Assembly (NCBI GenBank): GCA_949358305.1
Contig: OX442315.1
Span: 4,712,001-4,776,000 of the forward strand
Source: Strigamia acuminata
Lineage: Eukaryota > Arthropoda > Chilopoda > Geophilomorpha > Linotaeniidae
DNA length: 64,000 nt
Direction of reading: 5' to 3'
Shown here in pieces: positions 31,912 through 43,800 of the stretch. The translations under genes and the position numbers were made by a program. Each line of letters starts with the position of its first letter. The stretch's first letter is position 1. A model generated the notes under the pieces. It did not search any database. It was not told the DNA's origin and saw only the letters and a program-made list of their open reading frames with translations.

Positions 31912-33580
31912 CTAACCACTATCATAAAAATATTAGCGCAATCAAAGTTTCTGTTTGTAACGTTTTTACCGTTTCTACAAGTATAAACGAATCAAAAACC
32001 ATCACCAAAAACTGCAAGCACAAAAACCACGCTGGAGTTGTTTTTAAAATGGTTTATGTAGGGTTTTGGTTTTTACAACCAAATACAAAGTGGCCGCCTC
32101 GTAAATTAGATCAGTGAATCAGACTTTCAAGTGTCATTAACAACACCTATTGGAGTGTTTTCCCCACATTGCTTACTTCTGTGTGATTGGTCAATTTGTA
32201 TGATGCTGACCACTATGCCAGCGCCCCCTATCTTAATAAAGTCGCTTTATGCGAACTAATTTTCCAAGATGGCTGTATGTGTCGTATCCTTAATTCAGTA
32301 CACAAATAAGGACACAGTGTATAGGATGATGCACTAACATGAGCTGAGTTCTTTAATCATAACTTATCGCAGGTAAACATCGGCGCCAGGTGTCACCATA
32401 CGCAGCGACATCTAGTGACGCATTTACATAACAGATTACCACAGTATGTTAATTCCCTCCATTCGAAATTTTACAAGAAGTTCCAGAAATACTTATAATA
32501 CTTATAATAAGCATACAGTGCTTGTAAGCTACCGTATATCTAACTTTGTATAATTATACTGTTTACACAGGATGCAACAGTAGTCTAGTCAGGTTTACCT
32601 TAAATAATTTGAACATCGTCACACACTTGTCGAATGACGAGTCATGTGATATAAGGGGTAGGCGGAATTCAAGAGTGATTCCTTATTTTACCTTGGAGGC
32701 TTTTGAAATTAAAAACTAGGAAAAAATATTACTATTTTGTTTGAATTTCTCGAGAAAATAATCTTCAATTTGCTAGAAGCAGTGGTTTTCAAAGTTTTTC
32801 AGTTTGTGGCGATTAATTTCCAGTGTTTAAAGATGCCTCGCTGTCCAAAGTGACCCCATTATACCGTTTACTTTTCACTTTTTTTATCTCAAAAATCATT
32901 TTTTGGTGTAAAAAGAAGAGTATTTTTTTTTGTTTTTTGTTTTAAAATCGTTTGCCATTAGCATATTGTACACAGTATATGGTGTATATATTTCTACTGC
33001 TAATTAACTTTCATTCTTACAAGTTAACATGGAACTACTCACTCTTTGCTCTGACTTATTGGATTTATTTCCCTTTTCACCCTTGGTTTACGATGTAATG
33101 GAGTGGCTCAGTGCTCTTTTTTAAAGAATAAGCAGAATGATGGGAATTGAAAGAGTTTAATCCCCTCTTTTAGCTGTTCTTGTACCTTCACACCGTGTGA
33201 ATGTCCAATTTCTTGTATATTTCCTGCAAGTATCAGTGGGAAACAGGCGTTTTACATTGATAGTCAATTAAATTAAGATTCTGATTTATCACTTACCAAC
33301 AGCTTTGTAGTTGTTGTGTGTACTACTGGAAATCTGAAATAAAATAATCTTTACAATTTCTTTTAATTGTGCACTCTTTGCGTGTTGTGAATAAAGAAAA
33401 TGTAAATAGTAAAAAGTTAATTTCAATGCAGTGTTTACACACGTAATGAAAGCAAAGTTGAATTTCTAAAGATTTAATGTTGAAATCCAGACTCATTTGA
33501 ATGCTATAGAATTTAGATGTTGACATAAACTGTTAAATGTATTTCAACATGAAATCATGGTACCGTTCAAAGTACCGCGG
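31912..33580. other. Spacer between copies A and B
   Basis: I see no convincing gene. The 5' leader exon and promoter of copy A should lie here but cannot be fixed from sequence alone. Confidence 0.4.
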
Positions 33581-33700
33581 TACAAGTACGCGCTACTTGC
33601 GCTGGCCAGGCAAAGTACCGCAGTCCCGGAACAAAGCATGCACAAAAGTACCACGGTACGGGCTGCGGTACAGTACCGGTACTGAGCATCTGATATAGAC
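33555..33700. repeat. Cluster of GTACCGCGGTAC-type palindromes
   Basis: Within 150 bp there are seven or more variants of AGTACCGCGGTAC in both orientations. It is probably a small foldback element or its remnant. No target duplication was found. Confidence 0.6.
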
Positions 33701-33944
33701 GGAGTCTGTTTGAAGATCAGGCGCCGGGTCTAAAGAGTCTCTCCCTGAAGAATGGGCACATCTCTAGACCAGCAACTTTTTGCCGAACTGGCAAGTTAAC
33801 ATGAAAATTTTTTACCTGAATAATAAAAATAAAATTTTTTCTGCACTTGTGCTGCTTCCTGCCTGCTTGACACATACTAGCTAGTGCCAAAACAAAATAA
33901 ATGTTTCAACTAACATGACATTGAAAAACTTGTATCGCTAGTCG

Positions 33945-34180
33945 CACCATGTAATTAGTGTGCTGTATGTAGTTATTAACTGTGCCTTCAAAACATAGTA
34001 ATTATTAACGATGTCAATTCATGTTCTCATCCCTAGTCGCACCATGTGATTAGTGTGCTGAATGTAGTTATTAACTTTGCCTTCAAAACATTGTAATTAT
34101 TAACGATGTCAACTCATGTTCTCATCCCTAGTCGCACCATGTGATTAGTGTGCTGTATGTAGTTATTACCCAAATAAATA
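33945..34180. repeat. 92-bp tandem repeat, 2.5 units
   Basis: Units begin GTCGCACCATGTGATTAGTG near 33943, 34035 and 34130 and are over 95% alike. The last is cut short. Confidence 0.92.
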
Positions 34181-34318
34181 AATAATTACAGTGACATTTG
34201 ATACAAAATATGAATTATTTAAATTCAATCAATTGCCAACAAAGGTAACAAACATGCTTAGTTGACAAGCAATGCATGACACATGACTGCAGTCACCCAA
34301 TCAGCGCATAGACCGAAT

Positions 34319-34919
34319 CAATAGGAAATAACACACGAGAAAGCCTTGAAGGAATTGACTGATATTGCCATGAGGGCCGGGGCTGTGGCGGCCTCAGTTT
34401 TTGATCGGGAGTTCAACGACCGGCCTCTTAGTCGGGCTGAGTCTCTGACGGCAATGCAAGCCATTTTCTTGCACACACAGTCTCTTGCTAAAAAAATGAA
34501 CGACGAGTGGAGACGCAATGTTTCTTACGCTTTATCTGGCCGGAATAGCGGCGCTATTCCTCGTATTTTTTCTAACAGTAACCACGAATTCCTGTTCGAA
34601 AATAAATTGACGGAAATTTTTAGTAGGTTTTTATTTTTAATGGAAAATCCCTATTTTTACTCGTGTTTTTTTTCGACAGAAAAACAAGCGGATGATGAAG
34701 CCTCGACCCAGAAATGATCGTTTCCACAATCGTCCGACGCCTCGTAATTCCGATAACCGAACTCACCCGTATCGGGATGGTCGAGTGGACAACGGCACAG
34801 ACCGCAGTTACAACGGTAACAACCGTTTTTCCGCCTCACATCCGAGAGGGGGTTTCAAGAAGCCGGTTCCGCACGGCAGGGTGAACCCTAGAGGTCGTGG
34901 AGCCGACAAGAGCGGTGAG
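34319..34919 (+). pseudogene. Gag-like two-exon fragment (possibly DIRS type)
   Basis: A 124-codon frame (34346-34717, open from about 34325) encodes LKELTDIAMRAGAVAASVFD and ends FLFENKLTEIF. A second exon-like segment (34681-34918) has an acceptor TTTTTTTTCGACAG and a donor AGAGCG|GTGAGT. It encodes an Arg/Asn/Gly-rich stretch (MMKPRPRNDRFHNRPTPRNS...GRGADKSG). A helical part followed by a basic tail is seen in DIRS-type gag proteins. The match is by architecture only. A nucleic-acid-binding host protein fragment is an alternative. Confidence 0.33.
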
Positions 34920-35415
34920 TTTATTTCAAATAAACCAATTTCTTCCTTACTTAATTGCTGTTTTTTCGATAGCAATTTGCTAATTTCCATAAATTTCCAT
35001 GAATTTTTTGTGTATTTTGTAGTTGTAAGACCCTGGGCGCAGCAAGTTATTTTTTTTAAAAAAAGAGTAACAAATAATAATTACTAATGACTCCGTACAT
35101 GCTAATAAATATAATCGATATAATCGACACTGGTCAACGTTGAGTGGCCAAACTGTCACAATATTTTGCTGTAAAAAGTTGTTTGGAAACGGTTGCATTC
35201 AGTGTTGGAAAGTCACACAGTGACATTAACATTAGACATTCCAACAAAAAAATTCACCAGTGAAAAGTTGTTGTCTAACTTGGGTTTTGAAATACTTACG
35301 TTAAATGTTTTCTTCAGTGATTAGTGGGTTTGATAGAAGGAGATGGTTGAGGATCGCAGTTAAGAACGAGGCATTCGTTAACAGCTTATTTGCAAAAATG
35401 CTCTTTATTCATAAT

Positions 35416-35962
35416 AGTGAGTTTGCGGTTGCCAATTGTTCCTTATAATTATGAGTTACAAGCTCATAATTATAATTATAATTCCTTCTTGAAATAGGCA
35501 CTTGCGGTACAATAAACATTTTATAAATTATACTTATAAATACCATGTGAACAGTACAAATCTCTTGCATGTAATGGTAGAACAAATCCATATGCAAAAG
35601 AAAATGAAAATCTGTAGTTTTACTAATTTGACAGTTTTCAGACATGAAATTGTCTTCCAGTTCATTTATTTGCTTACCTGGAATGATTTTAGTTGTTTCT
35701 ATCCTTCGATGGCAGAAAGAAATTGTGATTGAGGCTGATTGTTGAAACAGGTCAGGCAGCCATTTTGAATTTCTATTAGCACCATCAGCGCCATTTGCAA
35801 TAGTGGGAGGAGCTTAAAATAGTGTTAAGCGATCTGATTGGCTCCCTTATTTTACAAAATAGTGTAAAAATTGAGGAGTTACGTTATGTTATAAGTCCAA
35901 TTTTATAATTATGAGCTTGTAACTCATAATTATAAGGAACAATTGGCAACCGCAAACTCACT
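35416..35962. mobile_element. MITE with about 60-bp inverted ends (AGTTTGCGG family)
   Basis: The ends AGTGAGTTTGCGGTTGCCAA and its inverse enclose about 550 bp. A family relative with AGAGAGTTTGCGG ends sits at 54954-55463. There is no transposase. Confidence 0.82.
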
Positions 35963-36289
35963 ATTGTCACACAGGTGGCGCTGCGCAAGGGCAACGTCAC
36001 ATATTAACATACAACATCGACTATGGAGCACCAACACTCCAACCTACATTTTTTAAAACATTAATATTATCATGGACAGGTGGAGGAGGAATATCGACTG
36101 GGTCATTTGTGGCTTTCCCGACTGCCCGCTTGGACAATCCGTCCCCTGATTATAAAATAATCATTATTATTTTCTTACAGTTTTGAAGTGCTGAACAGGC
36201 TTAGTACCATACACCACTCAATATTTTTATATTTCAATGATTAAAACTTGAGTAAGATCATTGATGAATTAATTTTAAAAACACGTTAA

Positions 36290-36540
36290 TTATTCGAATC
36301 GATTTAGTGCTAGAAAAACACAAATTATATACATCTGCAGAACGAATGTACCGTGAACCATAATTTTAAAACTTTGAATATGTAAATATATTTCAATGTT
36401 GCCAAACCAGTAATTATTAGAATCGATTCAGAGTTAGCAAGACACAAATTATATACATCAGCAGAGAGAATGTACTGTGAACCATAATTTTCCTATTTTG
36501 AATATGTAAATATATTTCTATGCTGCCAAACCGGCAATAA
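36290..36540. repeat. Direct duplication of about 120 bp
   Basis: Two units share ACACAAATTATATACATC, GTGAACCATAATTTT and TTGAATATGTAAATATATTT, with moderate divergence. A third partial match is near 2170. Confidence 0.8.
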
Positions 36541-36579
36541 ATGTTATTTTTTAATAATTAAAAAACGAATAAAAAATAA

Positions 36580-36960
36580 TTATTTCTGAAACAAATTATG
36601 AGTAATGGTGCACGTAATTTGCAATAAACTCAAGCTTGATAGCACAGATATTCCAAGAAAGAATCCTACAATAGAACCAATATCATTGATTAGCTTATCA
36701 ATTGGCATTACAAATTTCTGTTGAAATATTTCATTTATGTTGCTTCAAACTGAAACTTAGTTATTATCATCGGAACTGGATAAAGCCGATCTGTTTGTGT
36801 ACTGAATGCGGTGTAAACGACTTCATCACAGACATTAGCACAGCTGCAGTCACGAATAACATCAACATTGGAATAAACTTTTAAGTAGGATTTGCTCGAT
36901 GATTTAGCTGACTCTGATGTATCACACATAGGTAGAAATTGTGAATTCATAAATGGCAAT
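36580..36960 (-). pseudogene. Copy B exon 11 with 1-bp frameshift (TM2)
   Basis: The first part encodes LPFMNSQFLPMCDTSESAKS and IRDCSCANVCDEVVYT. One base is missing near 36745-36747, in what is TTTGGAAGC in copy A. The other frame then continues NINEIFQQKFVMPIDKLIND and IGSIVGFFLGISVLSSL, changing the filter region to GIS. As it stands, translation stops before TM2. Confidence 0.85.
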
Positions 36961-37026
36961 CTATTTTGTAGCAAAACAAGTCTTTCAACATAGTATATCA
37001 AGTTATTGCCGAATGTTATTATTTAC

Positions 37027-37136
37027 CTGCACTTGATGTTTTCTTTGAGCAACATATTTTGAAGGCAGATATTTTCACAATGGTCGAATTCTTTTGCAGT
37101 TACACACTTATTTCTTCGTGAATCCAGACGTCGTAT
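37027..37136 (-). pseudogene. Copy B exon 10 (Cys-rich)
   Basis: This is 110 bp and encodes RRNKCVTAKEFDHCENICLQ, with the same cysteine spacing as copies A and C. Confidence 0.83.
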
Positions 37137-37213
37137 CTGTATTTTTATTCACAATTAATATTCAATTGTTAAATAGAAGTTGTGGTGACCCAGAATCGAT
37201 GTATAGTACTGAC

Positions 37214-37309
37214 CGTTTGTTTATACAATTCTACAAACATCCAGGAATTGTGAGATTGCACAGCAAATAAATTGACATTGATTCTTTCAGAGTTCTTCAT
37301 AAAAAACAT
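37214..37309 (-). pseudogene. Copy B exon 9
   Basis: This is 96 bp and encodes MFFMKNSERINVNLFAVQSH then NSWMFVELYKQT. The donor is ACG|GTCAGT. Confidence 0.82.
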
Positions 37310-37392
37310 CTGAAAAATTCAAATTTTATTAAATATGATTCATTACCATTTCACTTAAATTGCTCTATTGGTGTATCTTTGATGTACAATAC

Positions 37393-37478
37393 TTTTGAAC
37401 AAGTATTGCATCTTAATCCATCGTCTGTATAGTATGGAATGAACATTCCAATGTCCCTTGGAGTATATTTAACAATAT
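37393..37478 (-). pseudogene. Copy B exon 8
   Basis: This is 86 bp and encodes IVKYTPRDIGMFIPYYTDDG then LRCNTCSK. Confidence 0.8.
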
Positions 37479-37538
37479 CTGAAAGGTTTTATTTTTTCAT
37501 AATTAACAACACTAAAGTATTGTTAAAAAACAATGTAC

Positions 37539-37644
37539 TTGGTATTAATTGAATGCATTTTCCAAATACTGTTGAAATGTAAGTCCTGTTCGCCAAGAAA
37601 AAATTGATAATTGTAAATTTATCTCCAAGGTCATTTGCTATTTG
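37539..37644 (-). pseudogene. Copy B exon 7
   Basis: This is 106 bp and encodes LANRTYISTVFGKCIQLIP. The donor (CCAA|GTACAT) is weaker than in the other copies. Confidence 0.75.
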
Positions 37645-37717
37645 CTTAATTGAAATAAAAACAATAAAAATCAACAAAAAAGAATAACCAGTGTATTGCA
37701 CATAAACAAAATTTTTA

Positions 37718-39674
37718 AGGTGCGACTCAAAAAATTAGAAACACGTGAAATTTGTTTGTTTTGAAATGATCTCGTCATTTTATGGTTTTCTAACTTATTC
37801 CAATCGTTTTTTCACATCAAAATAAGCAAGAAACCTTGTTTTTTAACATGGAAACTTTTAATTTTCTCTCGTAATCAACTAAAATGAAAAAACCCTGGTT
37901 CAAAAAAATATGAACAGTTGGTTAAGAATGATTTATGACAATGTAGGCAATGATTTAGTACCATTTAATACCAAATAAAGTTACCCTGCCTTAGGATAAC
38001 TATGTACACCCTGTCTAACATGGAATTAATTAGAGATTTTAATGTGGCAATAACATGATCTGCGACGCATTTTCCATTTGACTGTAAATAAAAATCAGTC
38101 TGCTCGAAAAATTGCTAATGAATTGAGTGTAAATGTATAAAATACCACATTTACTTGAGTTTTGAAGAAGAATGACAATATTAAGTAGATGAAAAAGAAG
38201 GCAAAACCATTCCTGAAAAAGAAGCACAAAGAAGACAGATTAAAGTGGGCAAAAAAATATCAAACCTGGGATGCAGAATGCGGGTCCAATCGTTTAGTCG
38301 ACTGTCGTCTAGTCGACGCCAGCGACTAAACGATCATTTAGTCGGCAAAACGTTTAGTCGGCAAACGTTTAGTCGACGGTTTTACTTCTGGTCGCCTAGT
38401 CGACCAACTCTTTGGTGACGTCTGGTCGACGTAACGTCTAGTCGACGCACGTTCATTTCCGTTTCCCCACCACACATACCACGTACCCTGGCTGCGCCGA
38501 GTATTTATACATATTCTTCCCCGCCTGTTGGTCATGCGACGACCGCAATACCCCGGTCCAACAAAGACCAAAGTGGACGTTCAAACGTGCAACGGTGTCG
38601 ATTTACCGGACTCACCGAGCTCGCCCGCTGCCGTACGTTCCTTGCAATGTCGCGTGACTGCTGTCTCCACAGAGAAGGATGTCCTTCTCAACTCGTGTGG
38701 CGTCGTTGGGCTCAAAGAGACGGCGGGGAGCGCGATCGGGATGCGTCCTCCACCCAAAATGGTCGCGATCGGGACAACATTATCAGCAGTGAGGTGTGTC
38801 GAATTCACGGGCCCAGTGCTTCTGGCGCACCCACAAATAAATTGATTTCATTTTTAAGAGTTTTTGTTTTTGTTTTATTTTTCACTTAGTTGACGTCGTT
38901 TAGTCTACGCCGTTTAGTCGACCAGGTCACTTAGTCGTCAAAAATCGTTGACTAAATGACCTGGTCGACTAAACGGCGTAGACTAAACGGCGTCGCATAC
39001 GTGAATTTTCGACTAAACGACCCGACCTCGCAGAATGGAGAAAAATAATTTTCTGTGATGAAAAAAGTTCAACCTTAATGACCCAGATGGCAATAAATAC
39101 TATTGGCATAATTTAAATAAAGAAGAGGAGTATTTTTCAAAGGTGGAGGAATTGTGATGATATGAAGTGGTTTTATTTTTAAGGAAAAAACATCTTTAGC
39201 CTTAATTTCTAGAAGAATGCATGCAAATGCATATCAGGACATGCTAAAGAAACATTTCCGTCCCTACAAAACTAGACTTGAAGGCACAAAAGCCACCTTT
39301 CAGCAAGACAATGCCCCAGTCCACTAAGCTGCGGCTACTTTTCCACATTAAAATCACTAATTAATTCCATTTCAGACAGGGTGTACATAGTTATCCTAAG
39401 GCAGGGTAACTTTATTTGGTATTAAATGGTACTAAATCATTGCCTACATTGTCATAAATCATCGTTAACCAACTGTTTATAATTTTTTGAACCAGGGTGT
39501 TTTTTCATTTTGGTTGATTACGAGAGAAAATTAAAAGTTTCCATGTTAAAAAACAAAGTTTCTTGCTTATTTTGATGTGAAAAAACGATTGGAATAGGTT
39601 AGAAAACCATAAAATGACGAGATCATTTCAAAACAAACAAATTTCACGTGTTTCTATTTTTTTGAGCCGCACCT
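37718..39674. mobile_element. Tc1/mariner element with long inverted repeats, decayed
   Basis: The ends AGGTGCGACTCAAAAAATTA and its near-inverse extend over about 320 bp (37718-38045, 39350-39674), flanked by TA. The plus-strand interior keeps pieces of a Tc1-type transposase: SARKIANELSVNV, HKEDRLKWAKKYQTWDAEW, FCDEKSSTL and a QDNAPVH motif (near 39305). Many stops interrupt it, and a 749-bp MITE splits it at 38281. Confidence 0.9.
38281..39029. mobile_element. MITE built of GTTTAGTCGAC motif arrays, 8-bp duplication
   Basis: GCAGAATG flanks both sides (38273-38280, 39030-39037), splitting the transposase word WDAEW. Both ends carry many copies of GTTTAGTCGAC in mixed orientation (about 38290-38460 and 38885-39020). 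The centre is GC-rich and open in several frames without recognisable protein. The 8-bp duplication suggests hAT mobilisation. Confidence 0.85.
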
Positions 39675-39677
39675 TAC

Positions 39678-40156
39678 CTCAGCTTCATTAAAAGCATTCA
39701 TGTCTCCGGAGTCTTCCCATAAAAGAGAAGCGTTGCCCACATATGTTGATGGTTCGTCAAGTAGTTCTAAAATATTGACATCTTCTGCACAAGTGTCATT
39801 CAGTTGTTTCTTCTCTTTAATTTTCACTTTTTCATCATATATGTCAGCAGGTTCTGTGCACACAACCAGAGGTGGAATTTTAATAAATTTTTCCTGTTCA
39901 AGGATAATTGTTTCATAAGTAGCATATGCTGTAAACGTTACGATTTGTTCGTAAATCAAATAGGTGCACAGACCACACCCAACCAAGACAAATATATTTT
40001 TTAAAGTTTTTAAATTGGCGGTCATCGGTTGTATTTCTTTGTGTTGATTGGTTAACTTTTGAACTCTGGATATGACTTTAGTTTCAAACTTGTTTTCTTT
40101 CTTGATGTAAAGTTTCAACCATTTTTTTATTTTATGAATACTTTGTATAATTATAT
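39678..40156 (-). pseudogene. Copy B fused exon, 3' part (linker and domain 2 TM1)
   Basis: In frame with 47177-46853 it encodes IQSIHKIKKWLKLYIKKENK (linker), then NIFVLVGCGLCTYLIYEQIV (TM1) and IPPLVVCTEPADIYDEKVK. The donor GAG|GTA abuts the Tc1-like end at 39674. Without the insertion the exon would be 799 bp, against 802 in copy A. Confidence 0.9.
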
Positions 40157-40840
40157 TGTGAAAATCGGGTGATTTTACAGGTTAAATGAACTGTTATTTA
40201 AATTACTAATTGTGTTTCATTATGATATTTTAGTTTGCCATTTTATATTTCATTATATTGCTTTAAATTGTTGATTTGTGTGAATTTGATGTTGCTACTT
40301 TTACATTAATGTTTGTTAATTGCAATTGATTGAGTAATTTGTTATTGTAATTTTTATTCATAGTTGTAGTTTTATTTGCATTTTTATAACCCTTTATATA
40401 TAGTTTAAATGATTGTCTATTTTTAGTGAATTTGGTATTTTTATTACATTTCTCATTTTTGTACTTCCTAATATTGCATTTGTTGTTGTAAATTTATATT
40501 GATGTCTTATTTGAGTGTATTGATCTGTTCCAGTTTTGACTGAGGTTTTTACCCCCACGTTAATCTCTTAATTGGTGGGGTTTTTCCTAACCTGTGAGCA
40601 CGACTTTCATTGGTGCTCTGAACGTGTCATTCACATTCTTTTACCCATTTCCCATTGTATTGAAATAGAATAAACTTTAGTGTACTTTTTACCTCTAAAA
40701 CGTGTGGTCGTGTCTCTTCTTCACTCTGACGCCATTTGCAATTTTCATCAAAACCCTCAAGTAACTACATCCATTTGTATCCAGGACTTTGGAAATTTAT
40801 TGCTAAGTTTGTACTACATTTATCTTGTGCAAATTTAACA
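40157..40840 (+). repeat. BEL/Pao 5' LTR
   Basis: This 684-bp repeat starts TGTGAAAATCGGGTG and ends AATTTAACA. TATATATAG near 40398 and AATAAA near 40670 may be promoter and poly(A) signals. Confidence 0.95.
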
Positions 40841-40841
40841 T

Positions 40842-40859
40842 TGGTGCCGAAACCCGGGA
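40842..40859 (+). promoter_or_regulatory. BEL/Pao primer-binding site
   Basis: TGGTGCCGAAACCCGGGA stands one base inside the 5' LTR, where reverse transcription is primed by a tRNA. The left-edge BEL element has almost the same sequence. Confidence 0.8.
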
Positions 40860-40895
40860 GCTACTTAATTTCCCATCTAATCCAATTTATTCAAA

Positions 40896-43800
40896 ATGGT
40901 GAGAAGCTTCGAGTTGAAGAACAGAGCCTTCCAGGCCGCCATGTTGGTCACCGACACACTGATGACCACGGTTACTACCGCGCTGAACGGGCGAGCTGCG
41001 ATTCCGCAAGCCACAATCGAATTATGGCTGCAACAGCTCGACCAAAAGCAGAAACGAGCGCAACTGTCATTCGACGCCACCCTGGACTTAGCAAAAAGCG
41101 ACCAGGAAATCGACGACACCGTGCAGGCACTCGACGCACTGGAGGACCGTTTGGCAGCATCAAGAGCAAGTTTGAACAGGTATAATCAAATAAATTATCC
41201 ACCCGTTCCGCCCCAGAATTTACGACCGAGCGCGGACGCTCAACCGGCGGCGAACATCGACGCACTTGCGGCGGCCATTACCGCAGCAGTGACGGCAGCG
41301 ACGCCACGTGTAACACCGACGAATGGACACACGTACATCAAACGTAAACCGCTGGAAATACCCAAATTCGACGGGCGTAAACCAGAGGAGTGGGGAGGAT
41401 TCTGGAAAACATTTTCCATCCAAGTTGGCGACGACGAACAACTGGATGCGACACATAAACTGTTACATTTACGAACATATTTGGTTGGAGAGGCGTTGGA
41501 TGACATCAAGGCGTTGGAGATTACAGCTGGCAATTATATTATCGCGATTACGCGCCTACAGAAAAAATATGGCGACAAGATCGTTCTTGAGAATAAATAT
41601 TTGTCAAATTTAATCAACCTACCTTTAGTCAACAGCGACCGAGACAGGATTGGACTCCAGAAGCTGCACAGACACGTGGAGATCAACATCGAAAATTTGG
41701 CTAACATCGAGGTGCCCCTAGCAGAAATTCAGCGTACCATTTTTCCTGTACTGTCGTCTGCTGTACCGCGCAGCATCATCATGGAATATGACAAGGACTG
41801 CGACGGGGAGAGATCGATAACGAGATTGATGGACTGGTTAAGCAATTACCTCGCCAAACACGCCAAATACGACATGTTGAAAACTCAAACAAAGCCTGAT
41901 GCGACGACAAACAAATCGTCACCCACAGATAACAATCACAACAATAAAGGGAAATTTAAACGAAAAGAAAAGGAGCCTCGATCTGGATCAGCGTCACAAT
42001 TGTCGGTAATAATAATAAAATGCCAATTTTGTGACTCCACAGAACACAACCGAAAACGATGTCCACTCTCGATGGAAGAGAGACGCAAAAAACTGCAAAA
42101 GAAGGGAATCTGCCTGCGATGCTTGGGAAAGGTGCCCCATAAAACAGAGGACTGCAGGACCCGAATGAAATGTTACAGTTGTGAAGGGACACATCACACC
42201 CACATATGCGACACTCCAAAACCTACGGAAGTCACCGAGGAGATCGTCCATTCCAACTCAGTGGTCACCACTTGCCCAGCCAAGTCCGAATTTTTGATGG
42301 TGCAGATGGTAAAAATGGCCGGACCAAAACTGTCAACGTTGGGAGTGTGTTACATTGATGGAGGAGCTCAGCGCACCTTCATACGGTCCGAATTGGTAAA
42401 AAAATTGAACTTAAAAATTCTAGGAACAGAGACAATCAATTTGGCTGTGTTTGGACAAGAGCCGAGGTCGGAAATACGCAACAGAGTCGAATTAGTCCTC
42501 AGCCCCGCCAATTCGAAGTCACCAACTGTCACGATCGAGGCCATTGAGACTGCACACGTCACATCCACGCCCGGAGAGCAACCAAATGGACAACTTAGAG
42601 CAGAGTTGCAACGAAGAAAAATCGAGGTGGCCTGTAAACAAGTGGCGTTGCATTCAAAAGAAGTGGATTTGCTGATTGGAGTGGATCATTACTGGCGTGT
42701 AATGACAGGTCAAACTGAATATTTAGAAGAAAATCTAATTGCAGTGAAAACGAAATTTGGCTGGACCTTACATGGACAGACCACAAATGGAACAAGAGTT
42801 ATTGCTGCACCGGTAAGAATAAACAAAATTACACTTACCCCATCGACAGATGACCTTTTGCGCCGGATGTGGGAACTGGAACCGATTGGAGTACGCCACG
42901 AGTCCGTCGAGAACAACGACAACGCTGAAACGTTACAAAAATTTGAGAAAACCATCAAATGGACGGGTTCGAAATATTCCGTGGAACTGCCGTGGATAGT
43001 GGACACCAACCAGTTGGATGACAACTACAGAGGAGCTGAACAACGCATCATGTCGCTAATTCGTCGTTTTCGAAAGCAGCCAAACCTTTACTTGGAATAC
43101 AAGAAAGTCATTGATGAGCAGTTGAAAATGGGCATTGTTGAAGAAATACCGAACCAAACTTCAACAGGACCAGTCTACTACATGCCTCACAGTCCAGTGA
43201 TCAAAGAGGAACGCGTCACCACAAAATTACGAGTCGTATTTGATGCATCATCACATCGAAAGGGCTATCTTTCCTTGAACGATTGCCTATCAAAAGGTAT
43301 AAACTTTCTACCTTCACTGATATTTATATTGCTAGGATTTCGTCTCGGGAGAGTGGCAATGATAGGTGACATCAAAAAGGCGTTTCACATGATTGAAATC
43401 GCTTTAAAGGACCGCGACGCAACAAGATTTTTCTGGATTGATGAGTGCTGGGACGGCATAGGAAAGGCATGGTTGAAAGTACTGCGCCAGACTCGAGTGT
43501 TATTTGGCGCTACACCAAGCCCATTCTTGCTGAGTGCAACAATCCGACATCATCTGCGCAAATACGAGAAGAAATATCCCGAGACTGTAAAGTTGTTGTT
43601 GCGATGTCTATATGTGGACGACTTCATCTCATCACTCAAAGCCGTCGCTGAAGCACTGGTAACATTTCGCCAGTCTAACCTGATTTTTGCAGCAGCCGGC
43701 ATGGAACTCGCCAAGTGGCAAACCAATTCACCAGAACTGAGAGCCAAATTTCGCGAAGAATGCCCCTCTGACACGCTGCTGACGTCGGATGAAGAAACCA

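Noticed and set aside
38528-38889. Overlapping frames of 75-105 codons in the GC-rich core of the MITE at 38281
   Set aside because: All frames are open because of composition and no motif is recognisable. They are mentioned in the finding but not called as genes.
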